From Bacilli bacterium (GTDB lineage: Bacteria; Bacillota_I; Bacilli_A; RF39; UBA660): a stretch of 49,061 nt of DNA. The notes beneath the pieces were generated by a model. It was not told the origin of the DNA. It was given only the letters and a program-made list of their open reading frames with translations, and made no database searches. Shown one piece after another: positions 37,940 through 47,234 of the stretch (positions within the stretch are counted from its first letter, which is position 1; each line of letters starts with the position of its first letter). The DNA is taken from contig JAFRIS010000036.1 of the NCBI GenBank assembly GCA_017432665.1, positions 1-49,061 on the forward strand. Direction: 5' to 3'. A program made the translations under genes and the position numbers.

Positions 37940-38808
37940 AGAAATATATCAAATTAATTAGAGTAAAACACTGGATAAAAAACTTATTAGTATTTTTACC
38001 GATATTTTTCAGTATTAATATTTTTAATATGGATTTATTAAAAATATCGTTCTTAGCTTTTGTTGTATTTTGTTGTACTTCTAGTATCGTTTATATTATT
38101 AATGATATGAGTGATATTGAAAAAGATAGATTACATCCAATTAAAAAACTTCGTCCTTTAGCAAGTGGAGAAGTTTCTAAAAAACAAGCTAGAATAGTAT
38201 TAGTTATATTAGGAATAATAGTAATATCTCTAATGGCTTATTTCTATATAAAATTAAAGAATATTGGAGTTTTCTTAATACCTATAATTTATATTGTATT
38301 AAATATCCTATATAGTAAAGGATTAAAAAATATACCTATTATAGATATCGTAATTCTAGTATCTGGCTTTGTATTTAGAGTAATGTATGGTGGAGTAGTA
38401 ACTGATATTGAGGTTTCTAAGTACTTATACTTAATGATTATTTTTGGAGCGTTCTATCTAGGTTTTGGTAAAAGACGTAATGAGATTATTAAGAATGGTA
38501 ATAAATCTAGAAAAGTATTATCCTTATATAGCAAAGATTTTCTTGATAAGAACATGTATGTAATGGTAGGTCTAGCAATTGTTTCATATACATTATGGAC
38601 AGTTGATGCTGCTACAATTGCGAGAGTAGGTAATGATTACTTATTCTGGACTATTCCATTATTAATAGTTACTTTATTACTATATAGTTTGAATATAGAA
38701 GGAAATTCTCATGGGGATCCAATTGAAGTAATCTTATCAAATAAATTACTTATTGGAACATGTCTATTCTATGGAGTAGTAATGTTTATAATACTTTATA
38801 TTATTTAA
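37936..38808 (+). CDS. UbiA-family prenyltransferase resembling decaprenyl-phosphate phosphoribosyltransferase
   Basis: A 290-residue membrane enzyme with about eight to nine membrane segments. RVKHWIKNLLVFLP at the N-terminus and the ND-x2-D-x3-D-x2-HP-x-K-x2-RP motif (Asn56 to Arg73) are those of the subgroup that contains mycobacterial Rv3806c, which joins phosphoribose from PRPP to decaprenyl phosphate. A second region with LGFGKRRNEI lies in the middle loop. The likely reaction is formation of polyprenyl-phosphoryl-5-phosphoribose; with the HAD domain two genes upstream this would give a pentose donor. No DprE1/DprE2-type epimerase is seen in the window. It is the last gene before a strong terminator. 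Confidence 0.87.
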   Translation: MKKYIKLIRVKHWIKNLLVFLPIFFSINIFNMDLLKISFLAFVVFCCTSSIVYIINDMSDIEKDRLHPIKKLRPLASGEVSKKQARIVLVILGIIVISLMAYFYIKLKNIGVFLIPIIYIVLNILYSKGLKNIPIIDIVILVSGFVFRVMYGGVVTDIEVSKYLYLMIIFGAFYLGFGKRRNEIIKNGNKSRKVLSLYSKDFLDKNMYVMVGLAIVSYTLWTVDAATIARVGNDYLFWTIPLLIVTLLLYSLNIEGNSHGDPIEVILSNKLLIGTCLFYGVVMFIILYII

Positions 38809-38828
38809 AGAGACTATGTCTCTTTTTT
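38807..38828 (+). terminator. Terminator after the UbiA gene
   Basis: AAAGAGAC / GTCTCTTT stem with a three-base loop and T run, overlapping the stop codon. Confidence 0.85.
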
Positions 38829-38833
38829 ATTTC

Positions 38834-38862
38834 TATACAAATAATTAAAAATTAGATATAAT
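38834..38862 (+). promoter_or_regulatory. Promoter of the gtrB-type operon
   Basis: TATACA at 38834-38839, 17-base spacer, TATAAT at 38857-38862, 22 bases before the ATG; AAAGGAG lies between. Confidence 0.65.
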
Positions 38863-38884
38863 TAATTAAGAAAGGAGTATTAAT

Positions 38885-39838
38885 ATGAATAAAAAAGAAA
38901 TGATTACTCTAATTATTCCTTGCTTTAATGAAGAAGAAGCAATTCCTCTTTTTTATACTGAAACTGATAAAGTAACAAAGAAAATGAAAAATTTAGATTT
39001 TGAATTTTTATTTATAGATGATGGTTCTAATGATAAAACATTAGAAGTTTTAAGAAAATTATCAAAAAAAGACTCTCGAGTAAGATATATATCTTTTTCT
39101 AGAAATTTTGGTAAAGAAGCTGGTATGTTTGCCGGTCTTGAAAATAGTAAAGGTGATTATGTAGCTATTATGGATGTTGATCTACAAGACCCTCCAGAGA
39201 AATTAATTGATATGTATCATGGAATTAAAGAAGAAGACTATGACTGTGTAGCATTATATACTAAGACTCATGAAGGATATAGTTTTATAAGAAAAGGGCT
39301 TACTAATCTTTGGTATAAATTAGTTGATAAAATGTCTAAATCAAAACAGATGCCAGGTGCTAGAGACTTTAGATTAATGACTAGACAAGTAGTAGATGCA
39401 ATTATCGCTATGCCTGAATATAACCGTTATACTAAAGGTATGTTTGGTTTTGTTGGGTTTAAAACTAAATGGATTGAATATGAAGCACCAAATCGTGCTG
39501 TTGGGACTTCAAAATTTAATTTAAGAAAACTAATTAAATATGCATTAGAAGGAATAGTAGCTTATTCAACATCTTTACTAACATTGTCTGCATATATTGG
39601 TTTATTATTTTGTTTAGTAGCCTTTATTACTATAGTTATAATTGTTATTAAGACATTAATTTGGGGAGATCCAGTTAGTGGTTGGCCATCATTGGCCTGT
39701 TTAATAGTATTCTTGGGAGGAATACAATTATTCTTTTTAGGAATTATTGGTATGTATTTATCTAAAATATACTTAGAGGTAAAACATCGTCCAATATATA
39801 TTGTAAAAGAAACTGAGGGGACAAAAAATGAAAAGTGA
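38885..39838 (+). CDS. GtrB/DPM1-type polyprenyl-phosphate glycosyltransferase (GT2)
   Basis: A 317-residue GT2 enzyme with a C-terminal pair of membrane segments (about 228-300), the layout of GtrB/YkcC proteins that make undecaprenyl-phosphate-glucose or a similar hexose donor. Motifs: IIPCFNEEEAIPLF, FIDDGSNDKT, SFSRNFGKEAGMFAGL, MDVDLQDPPE and the RNYRY-like YNRYTKGMFGF. The donor would be flipped and used by GT-C enzymes. No GtrA-type flippase is recognised in the window. It ends in TGA and overlaps the following GT2 gene by 11 bases. Confidence 0.92.
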   Translation: MNKKEMITLIIPCFNEEEAIPLFYTETDKVTKKMKNLDFEFLFIDDGSNDKTLEVLRKLSKKDSRVRYISFSRNFGKEAGMFAGLENSKGDYVAIMDVDLQDPPEKLIDMYHGIKEEDYDCVALYTKTHEGYSFIRKGLTNLWYKLVDKMSKSKQMPGARDFRLMTRQVVDAIIAMPEYNRYTKGMFGFVGFKTKWIEYEAPNRAVGTSKFNLRKLIKYALEGIVAYSTSLLTLSAYIGLLFCLVAFITIVIIVIKTLIWGDPVSGWPSLACLIVFLGGIQLFFLGIIGMYLSKIYLEVKHRPIYIVKETEGTKNEK

Positions 39839-40799
39839 TATAAGTATAATTGTACCTATTTATAATGCTGAAGACTATGTTGAAAATTGTATTAATTCTT
39901 TGATTAATCAAACTAAAACTGAAATAGAAATAATTCTTATAAATGATGGATCTACTGATTCTACTGATGGGATTATTAGAAAGTATAGCGATAAAAGAAT
40001 TAAATATTTTTCTAATAAAAATCAAGGAATAGGTAAAACCAGAAATTTTGGTATTTCTAAAGCTACTAGTAACTATATTATGTTTTGTGATAGTGATGAT
40101 TACTATGAACCTAACATGTGTGAAATTATGTATGATACTGCTAAAAAAGAAGATTTAGATTTAGTAATATGTGATTTTTATAGAGAATATGAAAATGGTA
40201 AAGTAGAACCAGAACATTTACCAACATTTAAGTATACTAATTTAGAAGAAATGCCTTCTCTTATTAGAACTATTAATTTAGCGCCATGGAATAAACTATA
40301 TAAAAAGTCTTTATTAATAGATAATAATATCTATTTCGAAGAAAATTTAAAATATGAAGACACACCATTTGTAGCTAAAGCGATAGGTTGTGCTACAAGA
40401 ATAGGTAAAGTTGATAAATGTCTAAATCATTATCTAATCCGTGAACAAAGTGAGACTACTGTGCGTGATAGACGTTGTTTTGATATCATTAAAATAATTG
40501 ATATTGTTAGATCTTACTATAAAGGAAAAAGATATCTCAAAGAAGACTTAGATAAATTAACAGTTAGAGTATTAACTAATTATACTATTCAACAACGTGT
40601 TCAAATAGATCCAAAAGTTGCGGATGAGTTTATAGATGAAGCTTTTGCTTATCTAAAGAAAGAAGTTCCAGACTATAAGAATAAAAAGTATTATGAAAAT
40701 CGTAGTGCTTTTAAAAGAAAGATTGAAAAAAGTAAGTTCTTAACAAAACTTTATTGTAAGACTTATCAAACTACAAAAAGAAAGGAATCAAAAAAATGA
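39828..40799 (+). CDS. GT2-family glycosyltransferase
   Basis: A 323-residue cytoplasmic GT-A enzyme: IIVPIYNAEDYVENCINSL, LINDGSTDSTDG and the FCDSDDYYEP metal motif, then APWNKLYKK and KYEDTPFV typical of cell-surface polysaccharide transferases. The C-terminal 60 residues are basic and helical. The start lies within the gtrB-type gene and the stop overlaps the next gene's ATG (ATGA), so three genes are translationally chained. Sugar specificity is unknown. Confidence 0.92.
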   Translation: MKSDISIIVPIYNAEDYVENCINSLINQTKTEIEIILINDGSTDSTDGIIRKYSDKRIKYFSNKNQGIGKTRNFGISKATSNYIMFCDSDDYYEPNMCEIMYDTAKKEDLDLVICDFYREYENGKVEPEHLPTFKYTNLEEMPSLIRTINLAPWNKLYKKSLLIDNNIYFEENLKYEDTPFVAKAIGCATRIGKVDKCLNHYLIREQSETTVRDRRCFDIIKIIDIVRSYYKGKRYLKEDLDKLTVRVLTNYTIQQRVQIDPKVADEFIDEAFAYLKKEVPDYKNKKYYENRSAFKRKIEKSKFLTKLYCKTYQTTKRKESKK

Positions 40800-42274
40800 A
40801 ATTCCTCCAAAAAACCGTACCAATAATATTTATATTGATGTTTAGTTATATCATAGTACTATTAGTTTTCTTTTCGAGTATGAAATATGTCGGTAAAGAA
40901 ACATTTATGTTACCAAATATCATTATTATTCCTATATTTGTATTGGTTCTTTTTGGCCTTGTTAAACTACCTAAGAAAAAAGATATTACTCGTAAAAAGT
41001 ATTATAAATATATAATAATTATTTCGATAGTGATTTATCTAATTCAATTATTAATTCAGCTATATGGAGCATTTAAAACTGGTTGGGATGCAGGATATGT
41101 TAATTTTTTATCTGATTGTTTTATTGAGAATAATAATAAGCTCTGTGAAACGGCTTATTTAACAAGATATCCTAATAATATAATGATTACTTTTATATTG
41201 ATTGTATTAAAAAAGATAACTTATCCAATTTTGGGAAAAAGATTAATTTTAGTATTAGCTGTTAATGCTTTATTAGTAAACTTATCAGGAGTTTTTGCAT
41301 CTTTAGTAGTAGATAATATAACTAAGAATAGAAGATTAGCTTTATCTACATATTATCTTAGTATACCATTAATATTATTATCTCCTTGGATTTTTGTTGC
41401 ATATACTGATACTTTTGCAATTATTTTCCCAATATTAATAGTTTATTTATATACTAAAAAAGATAGAAATAAATTAGATTTCTTCTTAATTGTCTTTTTA
41501 TCTATCTTTGGTTATTTTATTAAAGCAACGGTAGCTATAGTCCTTATAGCGATATTTATAATTGAAATATTTAATTTTAACAAAGCTAAGTTGAAAAAAA
41601 TTGGTTATAAACAATTAGCTATATACAGTATGCTATTTGTATTTGGTATAATAACACCTTTTCTTATAAAGAACTGTGCTCTTAGAATAATGCATTTTGA
41701 GAAAGATAATAGTGTTCCAGAATTCACTTTAGTTCATTATTTAGCTCTGGGTCAAAACAATGAGACTAATGGTGCATTTAGTGGAGATGATATGTACTAT
41801 TCATTAAATAATGGTATGGGTAATAATTATAATAGATTTAAAGAAAGATTATTTGGAAGAACGCCAAAAGAGCAAGTTGTATTTTTCTCTAAAAAAACGT
41901 TGTTGAATTTTAACAATGGAGCATTTGCCTATGGAAGAGAAGGATCATTCTATAGTGAAGTAAGAATTACTAGTGATAAAAAAGTTATCTTTGTTCGTAA
42001 TCTTTTCTATAAACAAGGTAAGTACTATAAGTATATATTACAAATACAACAATATTTATGGTTATTAGTAATTTTATTTATACCGTTTATAGTAAAAAAG
42101 AAAAATACAAAAGAAGAATTATTATTAATGACAGCTATAATTGGAATAACTCTATTCTTAGCAATATTTGAAGCTCGATCTAGGTATTTATATTGTTATG
42201 CACCGTTATTTGTAGCCTCAGCTGTTATGGGGATTAGTAATCTAAAAAAACGACTAATTAAAACGATTGATTAA
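40796..42274 (+). CDS. GT-C/GT39-like polytopic membrane glycosyltransferase
   Basis: A 492-residue protein with about eleven membrane segments. The first outer loop carries KTGWDAGYV (Asp98), the acidic motif expected for the catalytic base of GT39-like enzymes, followed by LTRYPNN. A large outer loop near residues 300-400 contains LGQNNETNGAFSGDD. It is coupled to the GT2 and gtrB-type genes, which makes it the natural user of the hexose donor made by the gtrB-type product. Annotation as a GT39 relative rests on topology and motif only. Confidence 0.78.
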   Translation: MKFLQKTVPIIFILMFSYIIVLLVFFSSMKYVGKETFMLPNIIIIPIFVLVLFGLVKLPKKKDITRKKYYKYIIIISIVIYLIQLLIQLYGAFKTGWDAGYVNFLSDCFIENNNKLCETAYLTRYPNNIMITFILIVLKKITYPILGKRLILVLAVNALLVNLSGVFASLVVDNITKNRRLALSTYYLSIPLILLSPWIFVAYTDTFAIIFPILIVYLYTKKDRNKLDFFLIVFLSIFGYFIKATVAIVLIAIFIIEIFNFNKAKLKKIGYKQLAIYSMLFVFGIITPFLIKNCALRIMHFEKDNSVPEFTLVHYLALGQNNETNGAFSGDDMYYSLNNGMGNNYNRFKERLFGRTPKEQVVFFSKKTLLNFNNGAFAYGREGSFYSEVRITSDKKVIFVRNLFYKQGKYYKYILQIQQYLWLLVILFIPFIVKKKNTKEELLLMTAIIGITLFLAIFEARSRYLYCYAPLFVASAVMGISNLKKRLIKTID

Positions 42275-42276
42275 TA

Positions 42277-42307
42277 AAAATACAAGTATAGTTTACTTGT
42301 ATTTTTT
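42277..42307 (+). terminator. Terminator after the GT-C gene
   Basis: A twelve-base-pair AT-rich stem (AAAATACAAGTA / TACTTGTATTTT) with a five-base loop and T run. Confidence 0.85.
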
Positions 42308-42319
42308 GGTACTAATTAG

Positions 42320-42325
42320 TATAAT
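42320..42325 (+). promoter_or_regulatory. -10 box of the exporter operon
   Basis: TATAAT with a poor -35 (TTGTAT, 17 bases upstream, inside the terminator). It lies 45 bases before the exporter start. Confidence 0.45.
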
Positions 42326-42370
42326 AAATATAGATGGAAAGTCGAGATATATACGAAAAGAGGTATGAAT

Positions 42371-43114
42371 GTGGAGAAGAATATTGCAATAAAAGTATCA
42401 CATGTCTCAAAAGATTTCAAATTATATTACGATAAGGCACATACTCTAAAAGAGAAAATATTATTCTTTTCTAAAAAGAATAAAAGTAAGAATGATATTT
42501 TACATGTACTTAAAGATATAAATTTAGAAGTTAAAAAAGGAGAAACAGTAGCTTTAATAGGTACTAACGGAAGTGGGAAGTCTACGTTATTAAAACTTAT
42601 GACTAAAATTATTTATCCTAATAAAGGAACTATTACTACTGATGGTAAATTAACTTCTCTTCTAGAATTAGGAGCAGGGTTCCATGAAGATTTTACTGGA
42701 AGAGAAAATATTTATTTTAATGCTTCTATATTTGGTTTGACAAGATCAGAAATAGATAAGAGAATTGATGATATCATTGAGTTCTCAGAACTAGGGGATT
42801 TTATTGATAATCCTGTTAGAACTTATTCTTCAGGAATGTATATGCGTCTAGCTTTTTCTGTTGCGATAAATGTTCAAGCAGAAATAATTTTAATAGATGA
42901 AATTTTAGCTGTTGGAGATCAACATTTTCAAGACAAGTGTTTTAAGAAGTTAATGGAATTAAAGGAATCAGGAAAAACGATAGTTATAGTTACTCATAGT
43001 ATGAATCAAGTAAGAAGTATTTGTGATAGAGCTGTATGGCTATATCAAGGTGAAATCAGGATGGATGGAAAAGTTTCAAAAGTTCTTGATGAGTATTTGA
43101 AGGTGTGTGGTTAG
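42371..43114 (+). CDS. wzt: ABC transporter ATP-binding protein for polysaccharide export (Wzt/TagH-type)
   Basis: A 247-residue ATPase that energises export of lipid-linked glycopolymers. Walker A GTNGSGKST (64-72), the signature YSSGM, Walker B ILIDEILAVGD and the switch His in VTHSM are intact, and the GAGFHEDFTGRENIY segment is specific to Wzt/TagH/RfbB ATPases. The start is placed at GTG 42371 because AGAGG lies 8 bases before it; the ATG at 42365 is in frame but only 3 bases from that box. The protein lacks the C-terminal carbohydrate-binding extension of some Wzt proteins. The permease gene follows with no gap. Confidence 0.93.
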   Translation: MEKNIAIKVSHVSKDFKLYYDKAHTLKEKILFFSKKNKSKNDILHVLKDINLEVKKGETVALIGTNGSGKSTLLKLMTKIIYPNKGTITTDGKLTSLLELGAGFHEDFTGRENIYFNASIFGLTRSEIDKRIDDIIEFSELGDFIDNPVRTYSSGMYMRLAFSVAINVQAEIILIDEILAVGDQHFQDKCFKKLMELKESGKTIVIVTHSMNQVRSICDRAVWLYQGEIRMDGKVSKVLDEYLKVCG

Positions 43115-43888
43115 ATGAAAGTATTTAAAGAATTATATAATTATCGTGAACTTCTAAAAACAACTATTAAGAAAGAGATAAGAGGTAAATATAAAGGCTC
43201 ATGGTTAGGTGTATTATGGACTTTCTTGAATCCATTATTAATGTTAGCTGTATATGCTTTTGTATTCCCATATATTTTAAGAGTAAATGTTGAAAACTAT
43301 ACTATCTTTATGATTGTAGCACTTATACCTTGGACATTCTTCACAACTGCAGTACAAACAGGTACTGGTTGTGTAGTAGCTAATGGTAATATTTTGAAGA
43401 AAGTTTATTTTCCAAGAGAAATAATTCCTATTTCTATTACTACATCACAATTAGTTAATTTCTTAATTACTTGTTTAATTATGTTTGTATTTATACTTGT
43501 TAGTGGAGTGGGTTTTACAAAACATGCACTTTTATTACCAGTTATAATAATAGTTCAATATGTTTTAACACTAGCAATTAATTTTCTATTATCGGCAATT
43601 ACAGTATTTGTTCATGATGTAGATCACTTTGTAAGTGTGGCTTTAACACTAGGATTTTATGCAACACCAATTGTTTATTTATCATCTATGTTACCTGCTA
43701 AATTCCAATGGGCTATGGTTGTAAATCCAATGGCAGTATTGGTAGAAGCTTATCGTGCAATTCTTTTCTACCACAAGATGCCGGATTTTCGCTTATTTGG
43801 TATTTGGGCAGTATTAAGTTTTGTTTTATTAGTAATTAATTATTTGATATTTAAGAAATTAGAAAAGAGTTTTGTAGAAGAATTATAA
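43115..43888 (+). CDS. wzm: ABC transporter permease for polysaccharide export (Wzm/TagG-type)
   Basis: A 257-residue ABC-2 type permease with six membrane segments. The N-terminal amphipathic gate helix region (KKEIRGKYKGSWLGVLWTFLNPLLML) and the TPIVYLSSMLPAKFQWAMVVNPM stretch are diagnostic for Wzm/TagG/RfbA. It begins on the base after the ATPase stop codon, so the pair is co-translated. It should form a channel for the glycopolymer built by the surrounding transferases. Confidence 0.94.
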   Translation: MKVFKELYNYRELLKTTIKKEIRGKYKGSWLGVLWTFLNPLLMLAVYAFVFPYILRVNVENYTIFMIVALIPWTFFTTAVQTGTGCVVANGNILKKVYFPREIIPISITTSQLVNFLITCLIMFVFILVSGVGFTKHALLLPVIIIVQYVLTLAINFLLSAITVFVHDVDHFVSVALTLGFYATPIVYLSSMLPAKFQWAMVVNPMAVLVEAYRAILFYHKMPDFRLFGIWAVLSFVLLVINYLIFKKLEKSFVEEL

Positions 43889-43908
43889 GATACATTACAT
43901 CTTTTTTT
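43887..43908 (+). terminator. Weak terminator-like hairpin after the exporter genes
   Basis: AAGAT / ATCTT with a seven-base loop and a seven-base T run. The stem is short, so partial read-through to the following gene is likely. Confidence 0.4.
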
Positions 43909-43953
43909 CATTAAATATTTATATTTATTGATATCATGAAGGTGAGGTTTGTT

Positions 43954-46260
43954 ATGAATTTTAAGAAAATACCAGGACAAAAAATAAAAAAGTATGGAGA
44001 TTTAATAAATAAAGAGAAACCAACAATAAGTATTGTTACACCGTATTACAATGGTGGAAAAACGATTGATGAAACATTTAATTCAGTAATGAATCAAACA
44101 TATCCATACTTTGAATGGATTATTGTAAACGATGGTTCAAAAGATGAAGAATCTAATAAAAAAATAAAAGAAGTAGTAAAGAGAGATTCTCGTTTAAAAT
44201 ATTTTGAAAAAGAAAATGGGGGACCAGCTCAAGCAAGAGATTTTGGTATTAAGAAATGTAGCAAAGATACTAAATATGTCTTTTTCCTAGATGCTGATGA
44301 TCTAATTGATCCAACTATGTTGGAATGTTTATATTGGACATTAGAAACTCATCCAGATGCTTCTTTTGCATACACAGCATTAATTAATTTTGGAGATGAA
44401 GAATATCTATGGGAAAAATACTTAACAATTGAACAAGAAAAAGAAGAAAATCTTATTAACATTACATCATTAGTAAGAAAAGCGGATTTATTAGAAGTTG
44501 GTTGTTTTGGTATCAAAGAAAAAGCTATGTATGAAGACTGGAATCTATGGTTAAAATTACTAGCTGCTGGTAAAAAACCATTACGTGTTAGTGCACCATT
44601 ATTTTGGTATCGTAGGCAAGGGGTAAGTGAATTGTCTAGAGCTAATAATAATAAAACACAAGCTATGAAATATGTTACTGAAACAGCTAGTAAAGTTGCT
44701 GATGATATAGTAGAACCTATTCAATATCCAAGATATGGCGATAATCATGCAACATGTAAAGAATATGATTTAATAGTTCCTGATTATAATAAAGATAAAA
44801 GAAAAACTATTCTTTATATATTTCCATGGATGGCAATAGGAGGAGCTGATTTCTTTAACTTAGAATTAATAAAGAGATTACCTCAAGATAAATTTCGTGC
44901 GATAGTTTTATTGACAACCCCAAATAGAAATCCATTGCGTCAAGATTTTGAAGATTATGCAGAAGTTTATGATATGTCATCATTCCTAGATAGAATAGAC
45001 TATCAAACTTTTACAGATTATATTATTTCTTCTAGAAAAGTAGATTTAGTGGTTGTTTCAAATACTGAATATGGATATTATATGGTTCCATATTTAAAAG
45101 CTAAGCATCCAGAAACACCATTTATTGACTATATTCATTCTGTAGATCATGCTGATCCAAGAAAAGGGTTTGGAAGATGCTCAAGGGATGTTGATCAATA
45201 TTTATATGGTACATATTGCTGCAATAGTTTTACTAAAAAGCAATTAAAAGAGGATTTTCAAAAGAAAAAAGTTGATACTGTATATATAGGTACTAATGAA
45301 GAAAAATTTAATCCAACTAAATTTAACAAAGAAGAATTAAAAGAAAAGTATGGATTACCAAGAGACAAAAAAATAATTTCTTTTGTTGCAAGAATGTCAG
45401 AAGAAAAAAGACCATTGATGTTTATAGAAATTGCTAAAAGAATTTATGCAAAAGACTCTAATACATTCTTCGTAATGGCTGGAAGTGGACCATTAATGTC
45501 TGAAGTAAAAGCAGCCGTAAATGATAATTTTAAATTGTTAGGAATGATAAATAAAACAGAAGAAGTATATGCCGTTAGTGATTTAACAATTAATTGTTCT
45601 TCTTTAGAAGGATTAGCATTAACTTCATATGAATCTTTAGCAATGTCTGTTCCTGTTGTATCAACCGATGTTGGAGGACAAACAGAATTAATAGATGAAA
45701 CTGTTGGCGGTATTGTTCATTATAATAAGAATTGCAGTAAAGAAGTTTTCCAAAAAGAAATTAATCAATATGTTACAGAGACAATTAGAGTATTAAATGA
45801 TTTACCAAAAATCAAAAAGAATTGTCGTAATAAAATACTAGAGGGATTTACTTTAGATATAATGAAAAATAATATGGAGAAAATCTTTAATGAAGCAATT
45901 TCAAGCAATTTAAAAGAGGAAAAATATAACATTGATACTACAACTTATGAATTAGCTTGTGAATCGTTTAATGGATTATATTATAATTATACAAATGATT
46001 ATTATGAGACTAATTTAGGAGTTTATTTAACTGCTACTGCTAGTAAACATCAAAGACTATATCGTCATATTAGAACAAGATTAGAAGGCTTTGGTGCAGT
46101 AAAAGAAGGTAAAGAAATAATTGAATTTATTAGATCATTTAAAAAGACAAGTATCGATGTTGGAAAAACATTTATAAAATTCTGTAAGGCATTTGTTGCC
46201 GGAATAAGAGTATTATTAAAAATGCTTAAAAGGATTATTACTAAACCTTTTAGGAGATAA
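43954..46260 (+). CDS. GT2-GT4 fusion glycosyltransferase
   Basis: A 768-residue protein with two catalytic domains. The GT2 domain spans about 20-250: IVTPYYNGGKTIDETFNSVMNQT, VNDGSKDEESN, FLDADDLIDP and EDWNLWLKL. The GT4 (GT-B) domain spans about 285-660: WMAIGGADFF, SFVARMSEEKRPLMFIEIAK, MAGSGPLM and the donor motif CSSLEGLALTSYESLA. The basic helical tail (about 730-768) could bind membrane. The start is ATG 43954 because AAGGTGAGG lies just upstream; the ATG at 43936 precedes that box. Two transferases in one chain suggest sequential addition of sugars to the same acceptor. Confidence 0.9.
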   Translation: MNFKKIPGQKIKKYGDLINKEKPTISIVTPYYNGGKTIDETFNSVMNQTYPYFEWIIVNDGSKDEESNKKIKEVVKRDSRLKYFEKENGGPAQARDFGIKKCSKDTKYVFFLDADDLIDPTMLECLYWTLETHPDASFAYTALINFGDEEYLWEKYLTIEQEKEENLINITSLVRKADLLEVGCFGIKEKAMYEDWNLWLKLLAAGKKPLRVSAPLFWYRRQGVSELSRANNNKTQAMKYVTETASKVADDIVEPIQYPRYGDNHATCKEYDLIVPDYNKDKRKTILYIFPWMAIGGADFFNLELIKRLPQDKFRAIVLLTTPNRNPLRQDFEDYAEVYDMSSFLDRIDYQTFTDYIISSRKVDLVVVSNTEYGYYMVPYLKAKHPETPFIDYIHSVDHADPRKGFGRCSRDVDQYLYGTYCCNSFTKKQLKEDFQKKKVDTVYIGTNEEKFNPTKFNKEELKEKYGLPRDKKIISFVARMSEEKRPLMFIEIAKRIYAKDSNTFFVMAGSGPLMSEVKAAVNDNFKLLGMINKTEEVYAVSDLTINCSSLEGLALTSYESLAMSVPVVSTDVGGQTELIDETVGGIVHYNKNCSKEVFQKEINQYVTETIRVLNDLPKIKKNCRNKILEGFTLDIMKNNMEKIFNEAISSNLKEEKYNIDTTTYELACESFNGLYYNYTNDYYETNLGVYLTATASKHQRLYRHIRTRLEGFGAVKEGKEIIEFIRSFKKTSIDVGKTFIKFCKAFVAGIRVLLKMLKRIITKPFRR

Positions 46261-46273
46261 TAGGTGTATGGAA

Positions 46274-47212
46274 ATGAAAAAGAAAAATGAAGCTTTAGTA
46301 TCAGTAATTATTTCTACTTTTAATCGAAAAGATTATATTGGAAAAGCAATTGATAGTGTTTTAATGCAAACTTATAAAGAAGTAGAAATTATTATTATTG
46401 ATGATTATTCAAGTGATGGAACAGGAGATTATATTAAGGAAAATTATAATCTTCCTAATATTCATTATTATCGTAACGAAAAGAATTTAGGGTGTGGAAT
46501 AAGTCGTAAAAAAGCTATGACTTATGCCAAGGGTAAATATATTAATTTCTTGGATGATGATGACCGATTCATTGATAAGACATATTTTGAAACAGCAGTA
46601 AAAAGATTAGAAAAAGAAAAAAATTTAGCTATCGTCTGTGGTTCACATATTGTTTATGATGTTATTAATGAAGTACGAACAGAAAAAAAATTTCCTTATA
46701 AAGACACCGTTGATAAAAGAGAATTATTTATTCATTTTTCTGATTCTGAATATCCAAAACCAATTATTAGTGTAGCTATAATTCGTAGAAAGGCTCTAGA
46801 AAAAGCTAAATACGAAGAAATGAAAATATTAAATGATACAACTATCTTCTTAAGAGTAATACTTTTTGGAGATATGGGCTTTATTAAAAAGCCACAAGCT
46901 GAATATCTAGTTCATGGAAATAATATTTCCTTCAATTGTAAGACGGATTTTATTATTGATAATTTAGATGAAAAATATAAAGTCTTTAAAATAGTAGAAA
47001 ATAGCAACAAGTATACAAAAGAAGAATTAGATAAATGGTTAGAAAAACAATTGGATATAACTATTATTTACTTTATAAATGGTTCTAAACCCAACTATTT
47101 TAATTTTAGAAAGATAATTAAATGGTATAAGAATAATGTGGGTAATAGTGAAAAAATAAAAGAATTTAAAAAAATATATAAAGAGGGGAAAAGAAAATCT
47201 AAAGAAATATAA
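46274..47212 (+). CDS. GT2-family glycosyltransferase
   Basis: A 312-residue GT-A enzyme with VIISTFNRKDYIGKAIDSVLMQT, IIDDYSSDGTGD and FLDDDDRF. The NDTTIFLRV acceptor region is present and the C-terminus is Lys-rich. The start is placed at ATG 46274, seven bases after AGGTG; ATG 46268 is too close to that box but is in frame. It follows the GT2-GT4 fusion by 13 bases and the pyruvyl transferase gene follows 22 bases later. Substrate unknown. Confidence 0.9.
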   Translation: MKKKNEALVSVIISTFNRKDYIGKAIDSVLMQTYKEVEIIIIDDYSSDGTGDYIKENYNLPNIHYYRNEKNLGCGISRKKAMTYAKGKYINFLDDDDRFIDKTYFETAVKRLEKEKNLAIVCGSHIVYDVINEVRTEKKFPYKDTVDKRELFIHFSDSEYPKPIISVAIIRRKALEKAKYEEMKILNDTTIFLRVILFGDMGFIKKPQAEYLVHGNNISFNCKTDFIIDNLDEKYKVFKIVENSNKYTKEELDKWLEKQLDITIIYFINGSKPNYFNFRKIIKWYKNNVGNSEKIKEFKKIYKEGKRKSKEI

Positions 47213-47234
47213 ACTAATGGAAAGGGAAATAGTT

